A stretch of 64,000 nucleotides of DNA from PALSA-270 sp963770245 (GTDB lineage: Bacteria; Acidobacteriota; Terriglobia; Terriglobales; Acidobacteriaceae), in NCBI GenBank assembly GCA_963770245.1, contig CAVYOX010000012.1:1-64000 (forward strand), in the 5' to 3' direction. Made by a program: the position numbers and the translations under genes. Shown one piece after another: positions 55,947 to 64,000 of this stretch. The notes beneath the pieces were generated by a model. That model saw only the letters and a program-made list of their open reading frames with translations, did no database searches and had not been told where the DNA came from. Position 1 is the first letter of the stretch. Each line of letters begins with the position of its first letter.

Positions 55947-56507
55947 ATGGCACTGAAGATTGAAAAGACTTTCGAGGTAAAGGAGCCTGTAGAAAAAGTG
56001 TGGGCGGTCCTGAGCGATCCCAGGAAAGTAGCTACCTGTGTGCCCGGCGCGCAGATTACCGGTCAGGTGGACGAGAAAACTTACAAAGGCGCGATCAAAG
56101 TCAAGGTCGGCCCGAGCGTCACCGACTATACAGGGGAAGTGCAAATTGTGCGGTTGGACACCGAGAACCACGAGATTGAAATTCTGGGCAAAGGTCAGGA
56201 TGTGCGCGGCCGTGGCAGTGCGTCCATGAAGATGACGGGGAAGCTTCGCGCTCCGGCAAGCGGCGGTACCGAAGTCACGAGCGTGTCTGAGATCACCGTG
56301 GTGGGGATTCTGGCGCAAATGGGCTCGCGTGTTATTACCGAAGTATCGAACATTATGTTCGGAGAGTTTGTGAAGAATTTCCAGACGCGGTTGCAGCAAC
56401 CCTCCGATGCCTCTGAGGGGCAGGCAGCCAGCTCCGAGCCGCAGCCGGTCAACGCCAGATCGCTCGCCTGGCGGGCTGCAAAGGGATTGGTTCGCGGGAA
56501 ATCCTAA
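55947..56507 (+). CDS. coxG: CoxG family protein
   Basis: The 186-residue protein has the SRPBCC fold: FEVKEPVEKVWAVLSDPRKVATCVPGAQ at residues 8-35, then KVGPSVTDYTGEVQI and a C-terminal helix. A disordered, Ser/Pro-rich tail and a basic end follow. CoxG anchors or matures CO dehydrogenase at the membrane. It lies four bases after coxL. Confidence 0.9.
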   Translation: MALKIEKTFEVKEPVEKVWAVLSDPRKVATCVPGAQITGQVDEKTYKGAIKVKVGPSVTDYTGEVQIVRLDTENHEIEILGKGQDVRGRGSASMKMTGKLRAPASGGTEVTSVSEITVVGILAQMGSRVITEVSNIMFGEFVKNFQTRLQQPSDASEGQAASSEPQPVNARSLAWRAAKGLVRGKS

Positions 56508-56548
56508 GCCCTTCCCGAAGAACTCCGTCCGCGGTCGAAGTCACTATC

Positions 56549-57514
56549 ATGGGTGCATTCCCAATTCCTCCTTCCGGTGCTGCAGCCCAGGTTTCGGACA
56601 ACCCCGTTTCGGACAACCAGGTTCCCGCAAAGCAAAGCGTGGACGCGATTGTCTCTGGATTTGAGCGTCTGGGCTACGTGACCGACCGATCGCTGGCCAC
56701 CGCCCTCTACCTGGTCACCAAGCTTCGGAAGCCGATTCTCGTCGAAGGGCATGCCGGTCTTGGGAAAACCGAGGTCGCCAAGGTACTGGCCTCGTTCCTC
56801 GGCACACGCCTTATCCGGTTGCAGTGTTACGAGGGGCTGGACGTCAGCTCGGCGGTCTACGAGTGGAATTATCAGAAACAGTTGCTGGCCATCAAGATCG
56901 AGGAAGGATCGAATCAGACGGTCGAGGAGAAGGAACGCCACATCTTCAGCCGGGAGTTTCTGCTGGAGCGGCCTTTGCTGCAGTCCATTCTTGTCGAAGA
57001 CGCTTCGCCCGTATTGCTGATCGACGAAATCGATCGTGCCGACGAGGCGTTTGAGGCGTTCCTGCTCGAGTTGCTCTCGGATTACCAGATCACGATCCCG
57101 GAAATGGGCACCATCCATGCGAAACATGTGCCCTACGTAGTCCTCACCTCCAACCGTAGTCGCGAACTGGGCGACGCTCTCAAAAGAAGATGCCTTTACC
57201 AATGGATTGACTATCCCAGCCTGGAAAAGGAAATGAAGATTGTGCGCACTCGACTTCCCGCGATCGAGCAGGAATTAGCGCGGCAAGTCGTGGGTTACGT
57301 TCAGTCGGTGAGACGGCTCAACTTGAGCAAACCTCCCGGAATAGCGGAGACACTCGATTGTGCAGAGGCCCTCGTGGCATTGGGGAAGTCGCGCTTGGAT
57401 GAGGAAGCGATGGAACACACACTGAGTTGCATTTCTAAGTCTGTCGAAGACAGTGTCAAGATCAGCGCCGCTGGTTTGGGCAAGATTGCCGAACCGCCAG
57501 CCCCAAGGACTTAG
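56549..57514 (+). CDS. coxD: CoxD-like MoxR AAA+ ATPase
   Basis: The 321-residue protein has a MoxR-type AAA+ core: Walker A GHAGLGKTEVAK at about 72-83, Walker B VLLIDEIDRADEAFEAFLLELLSD, sensor TSNRSRELGDALKRRC. CoxD is needed to insert Cu and S into the Mo-Cu site. A short low-complexity N-terminus (VSDNPVSDNQVP) precedes the domain. It is followed directly by coxE. Confidence 0.9.
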   Translation: MGAFPIPPSGAAAQVSDNPVSDNQVPAKQSVDAIVSGFERLGYVTDRSLATALYLVTKLRKPILVEGHAGLGKTEVAKVLASFLGTRLIRLQCYEGLDVSSAVYEWNYQKQLLAIKIEEGSNQTVEEKERHIFSREFLLERPLLQSILVEDASPVLLIDEIDRADEAFEAFLLELLSDYQITIPEMGTIHAKHVPYVVLTSNRSRELGDALKRRCLYQWIDYPSLEKEMKIVRTRLPAIEQELARQVVGYVQSVRRLNLSKPPGIAETLDCAEALVALGKSRLDEEAMEHTLSCISKSVEDSVKISAAGLGKIAEPPAPRT

Positions 57515-57526
57515 TTGGCGCGGGCA

Positions 57527-57556
57527 ATGAGAATGAGAATGAGGATGAGGATGAGG
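57527..57556. repeat. Hexanucleotide repeat at coxE start
   Basis: Five units of ATGAG(A/G) encode alternating Met-Arg. The period of six keeps the frame, so unit loss or gain changes only how many start codons are available. Confidence 0.8.
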
Positions 57557-58744
57557 ATGACAACGATCACGCCCGCGGGACAGCGGAATGATGGAGCTAG
57601 AACGATTGTCGAGTTTTGCCGCTTTGCGCGGGAAAGGGGTCTTTCCGCCAGCGTGCAGGAAACTCTCGACGCGTTACAGGCAGCTCGGATCCTGGTCCCG
57701 AGCGCCACCGACCTAGACGCCTATGGTATGGACCCCTGCGGTATGGATCATGAGGAAGAGTTGAAGTTTGGTTTGCGCTCGGTGTTGTGTTCCTCGAAAG
57801 ACGACTGGGACCTATTTGAAGAATGTTTCCGGATGTTTTGGAAGGTCTCGGCGGCTGAGTCCTTGCCGCGTGCGTCGCGCCCGCGCGAAGAAAGTGTGCT
57901 CCGCGTGAAGGGCAGCAACCCGACTTCTTTGATGTCAACGGGTTCTGGTGACGATGTTTCGTCGGAGCAAAATGGCGGCCTGGCGGTCACGGGGGCAAGC
58001 GCTCGCGAACGGCTCTCCAAAGCGGATTTTTCGACTCTGTCCCGGGCCGACATGACAGCTCTGGAGCAGATTTCGCTTCGCCTGTTCAGGCAAATGAGCC
58101 GGCGGCTGGCGCGCAAGCGGCAAAGCGGTTCGCGAGGGCAGGTCGACATACGTAAGACAATTCGCCGCAATATCAGTCGCGGTGGTGAGCCGATGAGTTT
58201 GCGATATCGGGAACGCAGACCCCGTCCGCACCGGCTGGTGACTCTGCTCGACATCAGTGGCTCGATGAGCCCCTATAGTCTGTTTTTGCTGAAGTTTCTG
58301 TATGCCCTGCAAAAGCACTTCCGGCACGTGGAAACATTTCTTTTCAGCACCGCTCTGGTAGACATTACCAGCCTATTTCGCACCCAGCACGTCGAGGACG
58401 CCCTACGATCCCTGTCGCAGCAGCCGGCGGGCTGGTCCGGTGGCACCCATATTGGCGGATCGCTTCGGGAGTTCAACCAGGCTCACCGCAGGAAGCTACA
58501 CTCCAGCGATACCTGGTTCGTCGTTCTGAGCGACGGTTGGGATACCGGAGAACCCGGCGTTCTGGCGGCTGAACTCGGTGCGGTGAAACGACGGGTACGA
58601 AGACTCATTTGGTTGAACCCGCTACTTGGCTTAGAAGACTACCAGCCCATTACAGCCGGGATGAAAGCTGCCCTGCCGCACGTGGATGTTTTCGCTCCGG
58701 CTCACAACCTAGAGAGCTTGCTGGCGCTCGAAAAGCATCTATAG
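57527..58744 (+). CDS. coxE: CoxE-like VWA-domain protein
   Basis: The protein of about 400 residues has a central basic region and a C-terminal VWA domain with the MIDAS motif LLDISGSMSPYS, SGGTHIGGSL and VLSDGWDTGEPG. CoxE acts with CoxD in building the active site. The 5' end is a run of ATGAGA/ATGAGG hexamers with several in-frame ATG codons; MTTITPAGQRND may be the natural start, at 57557. Confidence 0.9.
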   Translation: MRMRMRMRMRMTTITPAGQRNDGARTIVEFCRFARERGLSASVQETLDALQAARILVPSATDLDAYGMDPCGMDHEEELKFGLRSVLCSSKDDWDLFEECFRMFWKVSAAESLPRASRPREESVLRVKGSNPTSLMSTGSGDDVSSEQNGGLAVTGASARERLSKADFSTLSRADMTALEQISLRLFRQMSRRLARKRQSGSRGQVDIRKTIRRNISRGGEPMSLRYRERRPRPHRLVTLLDISGSMSPYSLFLLKFLYALQKHFRHVETFLFSTALVDITSLFRTQHVEDALRSLSQQPAGWSGGTHIGGSLREFNQAHRRKLHSSDTWFVVLSDGWDTGEPGVLAAELGAVKRRVRRLIWLNPLLGLEDYQPITAGMKAALPHVDVFAPAHNLESLLALEKHL

Positions 58745-58755
58745 AGTGACGCATC

Positions 58756-59730
58756 ATGTTTGATCAGTTCGTGAACAAAGCGGCAGAATTGCTGGCCAAG
58801 GGTGAGCCGTTCGTCACCGCTTCCGTGGTCCGTTTCGAAGCTCCCAGTTCCGGCAAGCCCGGCGACAAGGCGATCATTTTCCCCGACGGCAAAATGTGGG
58901 GCTGGATCGGCGGTGGCTGCGCCCAACCTGTGGTGATCAAAGAAGCGCTGAAGGCGCTAGTCGACGGGCAGCCGCGGCTGGTGCGCATCAGCCCCCAGCC
59001 TGCGCCGGAGGATGGGATCGTCGATTACACCATGACCTGCCACAGTGGAGGTACCTTGGATATCTACATCGAGCCCGTCTTGCCGAAGCCGCACATTCTC
59101 ATTCTGGGGCGCTCCCCCGTCGCTCAGGCGCTCGCCCGACTGGGCAAGGCCATCCACTACAGGATCTCCGTAGTTGCTCCCCATGTGGATCGGGAGCAGT
59201 TTCCGGATGTAGACGCGCTGCGGCCAGAATTGAGTTTGAACGGACTCAGGATTACGAAGGAGACTTTTATCGTAGTCTCGACTCAGGGAGAAGGTGACGA
59301 AGAAGCGCTCGAGCAGGCCGCCAGGAGCAGCGCCGAGAACATTGCTTTCGTAGCCAGCAAGGTCAAAGCGCGGAAGGTCCTCGAATACTTGCGGGAGGCG
59401 GGAGTGCCTCCCGAACGGGTGAGTCAGATTCGCGCCCCCGCCGGCCTCGAAATCCATGCAGCTTCGCCCGAAGAGATCGCGGTGAGCATCCTGGCCGAGA
59501 TGATTCAGCTCAGGGGCTATCGCGCGAAGCCCATCGCTGAGCCTCAACAAGGCGCGCTGCCGGTTCTCTCCAAGGATGCCCGGGATCCGGTCTGCGGCAT
59601 GATGGTGAATGTCGGCGGAGCGAAGTACAAATCAGAGCATCACGGCAGTCAGGTCTACTTCTGCTGCGCCGGATGCAAGCAGGCCTTCGATCGGCAGCCT
59701 GACAAATACGCTTCCTCGATTTTCACCTGA
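58756..59730 (+). CDS. XdhC/CoxI-type protein with C-terminal YHS domain
   Basis: The 324-residue protein has the XdhC/CoxI domain (TASVVRFEAPSSGKPGDKAI, WGWIGGGCAQPVVIKEAL), a Rossmann domain (ILILGRSPVAQALARLGKAI, RAPAGLEIHAASPEEIAVSI), and from residue 275 a YHS domain (DPVCGMMVNVGG, YFCCAGCKQAFDRQPDKY). YHS domains bind metal ions such as copper through Cys pairs. Fusion to a Mo-cofactor chaperone in a Mo-Cu enzyme cluster suggests a link between the two metals. It starts 11 bases after coxE. Confidence 0.85.
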   Translation: MFDQFVNKAAELLAKGEPFVTASVVRFEAPSSGKPGDKAIIFPDGKMWGWIGGGCAQPVVIKEALKALVDGQPRLVRISPQPAPEDGIVDYTMTCHSGGTLDIYIEPVLPKPHILILGRSPVAQALARLGKAIHYRISVVAPHVDREQFPDVDALRPELSLNGLRITKETFIVVSTQGEGDEEALEQAARSSAENIAFVASKVKARKVLEYLREAGVPPERVSQIRAPAGLEIHAASPEEIAVSILAEMIQLRGYRAKPIAEPQQGALPVLSKDARDPVCGMMVNVGGAKYKSEHHGSQVYFCCAGCKQAFDRQPDKYASSIFT

Positions 59731-59789
59731 CAATCTGGGGTCTCTCGTCCCTTGGGCTATTGCATTGGAATCCCATCTTTCATCGATGG

Positions 59790-59846
59790 AAGTTTCGCGC
59801 CGCGTCCAACTGATCCTGTACGCGCTGAGCCATGATCAATCAATCA
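59790..59846 (+). repeat. Dispersed repeat, copy 4 (left half)
   Basis: AGTTTCGCGCCGCGTCCAAC and TGTACGCGCTGAGCCATGA are present; the right half is missing. It lies 60 bases after the XdhC-YHS stop, at the right end of the cox cluster. Confidence 0.7.
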
Positions 59847-59882
59847 AGCACCCTTATCAACGGGCCCGTAAACACGGCGAGC

Positions 59883-60568
59883 TCATGCCTCGCGAAGGGC
59901 AAGGATTGGGTCCGCTTTCGTCGCGCGCCGAGCTGGAATGTAGCTGGCCAGAAGGGCGACCGCCTGCAAAAGCAACGGCACCGCAAGAAATACCGCTGGG
60001 TCGTGCGGGCGCACGCCGTAGAGCAAACTGGCCATCATGGAGGCGCCAGATGCAGCCAAGAAGACACCGATCAGGATTCCGACCGCGGCGAGAAGGAGGC
60101 CTTTTCCCAAAATCAATTTCAGGATGTCGGTTCGCCGGGCACCCAACGCTATGCGAAGGCCGATCTCGCGCGACCGTTGGCCGACCATATACGCGAGTAA
60201 GCCATAAATTCCAATAGAGGCCAGAAGCAGCGCTAATCCGGCAAATCCCGCCACCAGGTCGGCAGAAAAACGGCGTGAAGCCAGCGATCGATCGAGGATG
60301 TCGTTCATAGAAGAAACATTAAATACGGGCAAGCCCGGATCGATGCTCTGGATTTCATGCCGAATCTGCGGCTCTAGAAGGGTCGCCGGCAACGAGGTCC
60401 GCAAGGCGAGGCTGAATGCCCGATCACTGCCTTGATAGATTGAAACGTAGATGTGAGGAACACCATCGATGTCGAGCCCGTCATGTTTGATGTCCTTGAC
60501 TATACCCACAATCGTCATCCAGGGCTTGGTAGGCTCTGGTCCGAACCGAAGCCGCCGACCCCAAAAAA
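59883..60568 (-). pseudogene. ADOP permease C-terminal fragment
   Basis: About 225 residues (RRLRFGPEPTKPWMTIVGIV to TKADPILALREA) match the C-terminus of the ADOP gene at 43910 closely. At 60558-60569 the frame runs out of ADOP sequence into the reverse complement of the mocA-type upstream repeat, so the fragment was fused to it. It keeps a stop but no N-terminus. Confidence 0.8.
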
Positions 60569-60666
60569 CGCGAGTGTGCCACCCCAATCGCCCGCCAAAA
60601 TAGGCAGGCCCTACTGCCCCGCAGGAATTTTTGTAGACTCTCAAGGATGAAAGTGAGGTCGCATGC
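60569..60666 (+). repeat. Right direct repeat flanking cox cluster
   Basis: About 98 bases are 87% or so identical to 49222-49319, including the mocA start codons (ATGAAAGT, then TCGCATGC). No functional mocA gene follows here; the sequence beyond diverges. Confidence 0.8.
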
Positions 60667-60813
60667 AGAGCAAACCTATTTCCGGTTCCCCAATCGTGAC
60701 GAATTCAGGTTTCTCGATTGGTTGTTTGCCCTTGACGAGCGCTAGGTACCCGCGAGCTTGCTTCCCTTCAGGCCGATTGCGGTCGCACGACAAGATAGGT
60801 AGGCTACCTGATC

Positions 60814-61839
60814 ATGTGGACATCTAGTGCTAAGGTCCTAACGGGCCTAGTTCCGAAAATAAATATCTCCTGTGCGTTCGTGTTGATCGCATCTTCTTTG
60901 TCTTTCGCGCAGCAGCCTGCGAGCACACCCACAAGGGCGCCTCAAGAGCCGCCGGCACAACCGCAAAGCCCTCAGCCGACGACACCGCAGGAAAAGCCTG
61001 CAGAACAGCCCGGCACGGCTACGCCGCCGGAAAAGAGTGCGGCCACAGAGTCCGCGAAGCTTCCCGGCATTCCGAAGCACCCAAAGGACTATGCCTGGAA
61101 TATGCTCAAGACGGCCGCAGAGGGAGACAAGACCGCCAGTCGAGCCAACGCGATACGTGTCCTCGGCCTCATCCCGAAGAATGCGCGCGCCCAGCAGATG
61201 GCGGAAAAGGCGCTGAAAGATGACAAGCCCGAGGTGCGTTCCGCTGCGGCAACGGCACTCGGCGAGATGCAAGCCCGCTCCAGCATTCCAAAGCTCAAGG
61301 ACGCGCTGGCGGATGACGAGCCTGCGGTCGTCCTCTCCGCTGCACACGCACTCGACCTCATGCACGATAGTTCTGCTTTCGAGGTTTACTACGAAGTCCT
61401 GACCGGACAGCGAAAGACATCGAAAGGCTTGATCGCCTCTCAAATCGCCGTCTTGAAAGATCCCAAGAAACTGGCGATGCTGGGGTTCGAGGAAGGTATC
61501 GGCTTCGTTCCCTTCGCCGGCATGGGCTGGGAAGCCTATCGCCGACTGACAAAAACTGATCCGTCGCCCGTGCGCGCCGCTGCCGCGAAGGTGCTAGCGA
61601 AAGACCCCGACCCGGACAGTGGGAAGGCGATCGGCGACGCTGCCACCGACGATAAGAACTGGCTGGTTCGCTCCGCGGCGCTCGAAGGCTTGGCAAAGCG
61701 TGGAGACCCGTCGTTACTTCAGCCCGCAGAATTGGCAATGTCCGACGAACAGGAAGCGGTGAAATTTACCGCCGCCGCAACCGTACTGCATTTGCTGGAT
61801 GTCCAGGCTGCCCCGAAAGCCGGAAAAAAGAGGAAGTAG
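60814..61839 (+). CDS. Secreted HEAT-repeat protein
   Basis: The 341-residue protein has a signal peptide (CAFVLIASSLSFAQQ), a Pro/Gln-rich linker of about 50 residues (PQEPPAQPQSPQPTTPQEK), then HEAT-type helical repeats (KPEVRSAAATALGEMQARSS, EPAVVLSAAHALDLMHD, NWLVRSAALEGLAKRGDP). It may scaffold a periplasmic complex. No enzyme motif is seen. Confidence 0.8.
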   Translation: MWTSSAKVLTGLVPKINISCAFVLIASSLSFAQQPASTPTRAPQEPPAQPQSPQPTTPQEKPAEQPGTATPPEKSAATESAKLPGIPKHPKDYAWNMLKTAAEGDKTASRANAIRVLGLIPKNARAQQMAEKALKDDKPEVRSAAATALGEMQARSSIPKLKDALADDEPAVVLSAAHALDLMHDSSAFEVYYEVLTGQRKTSKGLIASQIAVLKDPKKLAMLGFEEGIGFVPFAGMGWEAYRRLTKTDPSPVRAAAAKVLAKDPDPDSGKAIGDAATDDKNWLVRSAALEGLAKRGDPSLLQPAELAMSDEQEAVKFTAAATVLHLLDVQAAPKAGKKRK

Positions 61840-62257
61840 GTTTAGGTCGAACACGTCCGTGTACTTAATCAATCCGCACAAGGCAGGCCAAATCCACCAC
61901 GACTCTCAGAACAAAGGGGTGGCGCGGGCGGTGGTCCAGCGGACACGTTGCTCCATCGTCAACCCACTCATTTGCTGTTTCACCAGGGAAATCCCTATGC
62001 GCCGTTCCATAGTGACGAGCGCTCGTATCTGATGCGGACAGTCTTTTTCGTCGCATTCGAGTGCCATCCCCATCCAGAAGCAAGCCAAGGCGGAATACGC
62101 GACGCTGCGGTAAGAGGGTTGAAGCTGCCGGGGTGGGTGTCATCCACGAGGCCGAAGACCGCTCTGATGCTGGTGGCGCATTGCATCGGGTATCGCCCCG
62201 ATTTGAATCGCAAAGTGAAACATCGAGGCCAAGTCAGCAGGTTGGGTTCATTGTAAA
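61840..62257. other. 418-base gap, no gene supported
   Basis: Several overlapping frames on both strands lack family signals. Nothing else was identified. Confidence 0.5.
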
Positions 62258-63136
62258 TCAAGGGGCCAATCTCTTCGCGATTTCAATCCACAACATGTTG
62301 TGCCAGTCTTCCCTCGGATCTGCGGCGGCGCGGGCGAAGGTCCAAAGCTGGAGTCGCTCTCTGTCGACCTCAGCAAGGTCGGCCAGACGCTGAATCAATG
62401 CGATCGGATTCACATGAAGTCTTGCCTCACAATTCATTAGGTGTTGGGTCAGGTCATAGGACCGATCGCCGATGAAGGGCTTCGGGTCAATGATGATCCA
62501 GGGCTCCCTCTCCGAGCGCAAGACATTGCCAGCATGGAGGTCTGTAGCGAGAAGTGTGTCGGTTGGGGACCGCCTCGCAAGTTGCTGCATGATTCGCAAA
62601 CCTTCGCCGACCAGTCCCGGGTCTGGCCAGTGTTCGATTTGGGCGAGCGTCTCACCGCGCCACGCCTCCAACATCGCTGACAACTGACGAAATCCACAGA
62701 GTCCGTCGGGTTGCGAAGGCACCCGCCAAAGTCTTTTGAGCAGGGTCGCGATCACTTGATCCTGTGTGTTCTCAGGTTCAGCCTGAAGGGTTGTTCCAGG
62801 TCGACAGCGCTCAAGCAACATCGCGCCAAGTTGGTTGTCTCCTTCGAGTAGCTTGACGGTGGGATCCCCGTTCCAGAAACGCAACCCCTCGATTTCGTGC
62901 TCGCCTTCCATGTGAGGCATTCCAAGCTTTAGGACAGCCGACGTACCATCAGCGCGGACAGCCGGGGCGATCCACGAGCACGTTCCGGTGTGTTCAAATG
63001 CCTTGCCGACGCGCAGCGACCATCGCCGTGTCAATTGCTCCAGTAGTGCTGGCAGACTATCGAGCCACTTCTTGCGTACCAGGGTCTTTTGGCAATTCGC
63101 GACCAGCTGTTTCGAAATGATCATCGGCGTCTGCAA
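62258..63136 (-). CDS. APH(6)/aminoglycoside-hydroxyurea kinase family protein
   Basis: The 292-residue protein (or 288 from the ATG at 63124) has GTCSWIAPAVRADGTSAVLKLG near residue 51 with the ATP-binding Lys. The catalytic block TDTLLATDLHAGNVLRSERE and WIIIDPKPFIGDRSYDLTQ contain the Brenner Asp-X-His-X-X-N and the metal-binding Asp. This is the streptomycin 6-kinase/hydroxyurea kinase group. Resistance is a possible but unproven role; no mobile context flags it except the nearby repeat. Confidence 0.85.
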   Translation of the reverse strand: MQTPMIISKQLVANCQKTLVRKKWLDSLPALLEQLTRRWSLRVGKAFEHTGTCSWIAPAVRADGTSAVLKLGMPHMEGEHEIEGLRFWNGDPTVKLLEGDNQLGAMLLERCRPGTTLQAEPENTQDQVIATLLKRLWRVPSQPDGLCGFRQLSAMLEAWRGETLAQIEHWPDPGLVGEGLRIMQQLARRSPTDTLLATDLHAGNVLRSEREPWIIIDPKPFIGDRSYDLTQHLMNCEARLHVNPIALIQRLADLAEVDRERLQLWTFARAAADPREDWHNMLWIEIAKRLAP

Positions 63137-63150
63137 TCTTCGCTCGATTG

Positions 63151-63285
63151 GGAGTTTCGAGCCGCGTGCAGCTGATCCTGCACGTGCTAAGCAATAATCA
63201 GTCGGTCAGCTCCCGACCGCCAGAATCTAATTGGGATGAAGCCGGGTCGACGAAAAATGCCTAGCCAGAACGCCCCTTCGCAATA
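63151..63285 (+). repeat. Dispersed repeat, copy 5
   Basis: The longest copy: AGTTTCGAGCCGCGTGCAGC, GCTAAGCAATAATCAGTCGG, TCCCGACCGCCAGAATCTAA and CTAGCCAGAACGCCCCTTCG. It begins 15 bases upstream of the APH gene start. Confidence 0.8.
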
Positions 63286-63916
63286 GTGTGGGAAATAAAT
63301 GTCAACATGACGGCCGCCGGGATGGAGGGGGCGGGCCGCAGGAGCAATGTTCCGGGCACCAGGTCGGCGATGCGGTTCACGAGGCGATCGGCGATACGGG
63401 TCACATCCTCGCGATGCCCGTGTACTTCTGGAATCTTGTCTCCCATAGGATTGTCAAGGTACAGTCCCGCAAGCTTCTTCTACTCTCCGGGATTGTAAAT
63501 GCGAAGCTCTCCTACTGTGTAGTAGCCACGGCCCTGTAAAACTGTTTCTTCTGTGCCCTACCGTGCGTGTGGTCGCGACGGGCGCGGGGAAAGAGTGCGA
63601 CTGCGCCCCTCTGTCAGGAACCTCGACGAGCTCCCCACTCGACGTGTGTCCGTCCGTTTCCCTGCGGAGGTCAAATGAAGGGTCAAAGCAGTTTAGGTGC
63701 ACCGCACTCAGTAACCGAGTGCAGCTTGGGACACGATTCGGCGTACCCGGCGGCTCACCGTAAACCCTGTCCCCGCTCGTTTCTTACAGATGTCTATCTT
63801 CGTCTGCCTATCTTCGTCTGCCTCAGGGAGGTTTCCCCGGTGAAGTCACTCCACGGGCGTTCAACCAGAATCCAGAAGGGTCAGGGTAGTCAGAGATACG
63901 TTATATAGGAGGATTC
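63286..63916. other. 630-base gap before the last gene
   Basis: No supported gene was seen. A leftward frame at 63261-63446 has no family signal. A perfect 14-bp direct repeat (CTATCTTCGTCTGC, 63794-63807 and 63808-63821) lies about 95 bases before the final gene and may mark its promoter region. Confidence 0.5.
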
Positions 63917-64000
63917 GTGAGCCAGACAGCTAAACTCGCGTCAGTCGTAACCGTGGCGGTGCTGTTCCTCGCCGGAATGGCATTTGCTCAAACCGGCCGC
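63917..64000 (+). CDS. Start of a secreted or outer-membrane protein
   Basis: The window ends 28 codons into a gene. A strong AGGAGG site precedes the GTG start by five bases. The residues SVVTVAVLFLAGMAFAQTGR form a signal peptide with a cleavage site after AFA. The mature protein is not visible; TonB-dependent receptor-like proteins of Acidobacteriota often begin this way. Confidence 0.65.
   Translation, partial: MSQTAKLASVVTVAVLFLAGMAFAQTGR

Noticed and set aside
59609..60217. 202-codon rightward frame through repeat copy 4 and the ADOP fragment
   Set aside because: It runs antisense to the ADOP fragment and through the repeat, with mixed composition.
63261..63446. Leftward 61-codon frame near the right end
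   Set aside because: The composition is protein-like, but the frame partly lies in repeat copy 5 and no start signal or family was seen.

Overview
The window reads as a chromosomal segment of an Acidobacteriota bacterium. The main reasons are three acidobacterial-type orphan MacB/FtsX permeases (ADOP family) or pieces of them, one with its PadR repressor; a DUF1501/PSCyt-PSD1 gene pair; a CadC-like winged-helix/TPR regulator; and an exopolysaccharide (EPS) cluster headed by a NusG-like antiterminator. No rRNA, tRNA or CRISPR array was seen. Genes are dense from 1 to 31.7 kb and from 49.3 to 59.7 kb. The stretch between them is a repeat-rich graveyard of gene fragments with a few intact genes.

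Layout. (1) 0-12.6 kb, GC-rich: the tail of an Ig-like/PKD surface protein, a DUF1501 + PSCyt1/PSCyt2/PSD1 pair (the latter twice frameshifted), DinB-like protein, a frameshifted esterase, SDR dehydrogenase, MBL-fold hydrolase, TonB-Sel1 protein, enolase-superfamily protein and the C-terminal part of an ADOP permease. Several palindromic intergenic repeats occur only here. (2) 12.6-31.7 kb, visibly less GC-rich: an EPS cluster transcribed almost wholly leftwards from an UpxY/RfaH-like antiterminator. It holds an ExeA-like ATPase, Wzz/GumC-type copolymerase, a split CpsD-like kinase, epimerase, a phosphoglycosyltransferase fused to a CapD-like N-terminal half, three glycosyltransferases, a Wzy-like polymerase, sulfotransferase, a truncated CysQ-like gene and a BcsL-like acyltransferase. 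Its left edge is an in-frame fusion, near 12.63 kb, of a FemAB/GNAT-like N-terminus to the ADOP C-terminus. (3) 31.7-49.2 kb: decayed TPR and kinase genes, two IS110 remnants, an IS5 remnant, an integrase remnant, a broken VapBC next to an intact HigBA, a CadC/TPR regulator, two full ADOP permeases (one with PadR) and copies of a dispersed repeat of about 110-135 bp. (4) 49.2-59.7 kb: a compact aerobic carbon monoxide dehydrogenase cluster (coxM-coxS-coxL-coxG-coxD-coxE plus three XdhC-type proteins and an IscU/NifU-like scaffold). CoxL carries the AYRCSFR loop diagnostic of form I CO dehydrogenase. The cluster lies between direct repeats. (5) 59.8-64 kb: a further ADOP fragment, a HEAT-repeat protein, an APH(6)-like kinase, another dispersed repeat and the start of a secreted or outer-membrane protein.

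How it works together. The cox genes suggest trace CO oxidation: CoxMSL is the enzyme, CoxD/CoxE install the Mo-Cu centre, CoxG is membrane-associated, and the XdhC/MocA-like proteins handle the molybdenum cofactor. The EPS cluster suggests a lipid-linked, possibly sulfated polysaccharide assembled by a Wzy-like route, although no obvious flippase (Wzx) or outer-membrane exporter (Wza) is present here.

The most unusual signals are the dispersed repeat family that brackets the cox cluster and truncates a toxin gene, the inverted-order phosphoglycosyltransferase/CapD fusion, the XdhC-YHS and MocA-XdhC fusions, and the FemAB-ADOP fusion at the EPS border. Several genes across the window appear to carry a single extra base. 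Whether that is decay or read error cannot be decided from the sequence alone.
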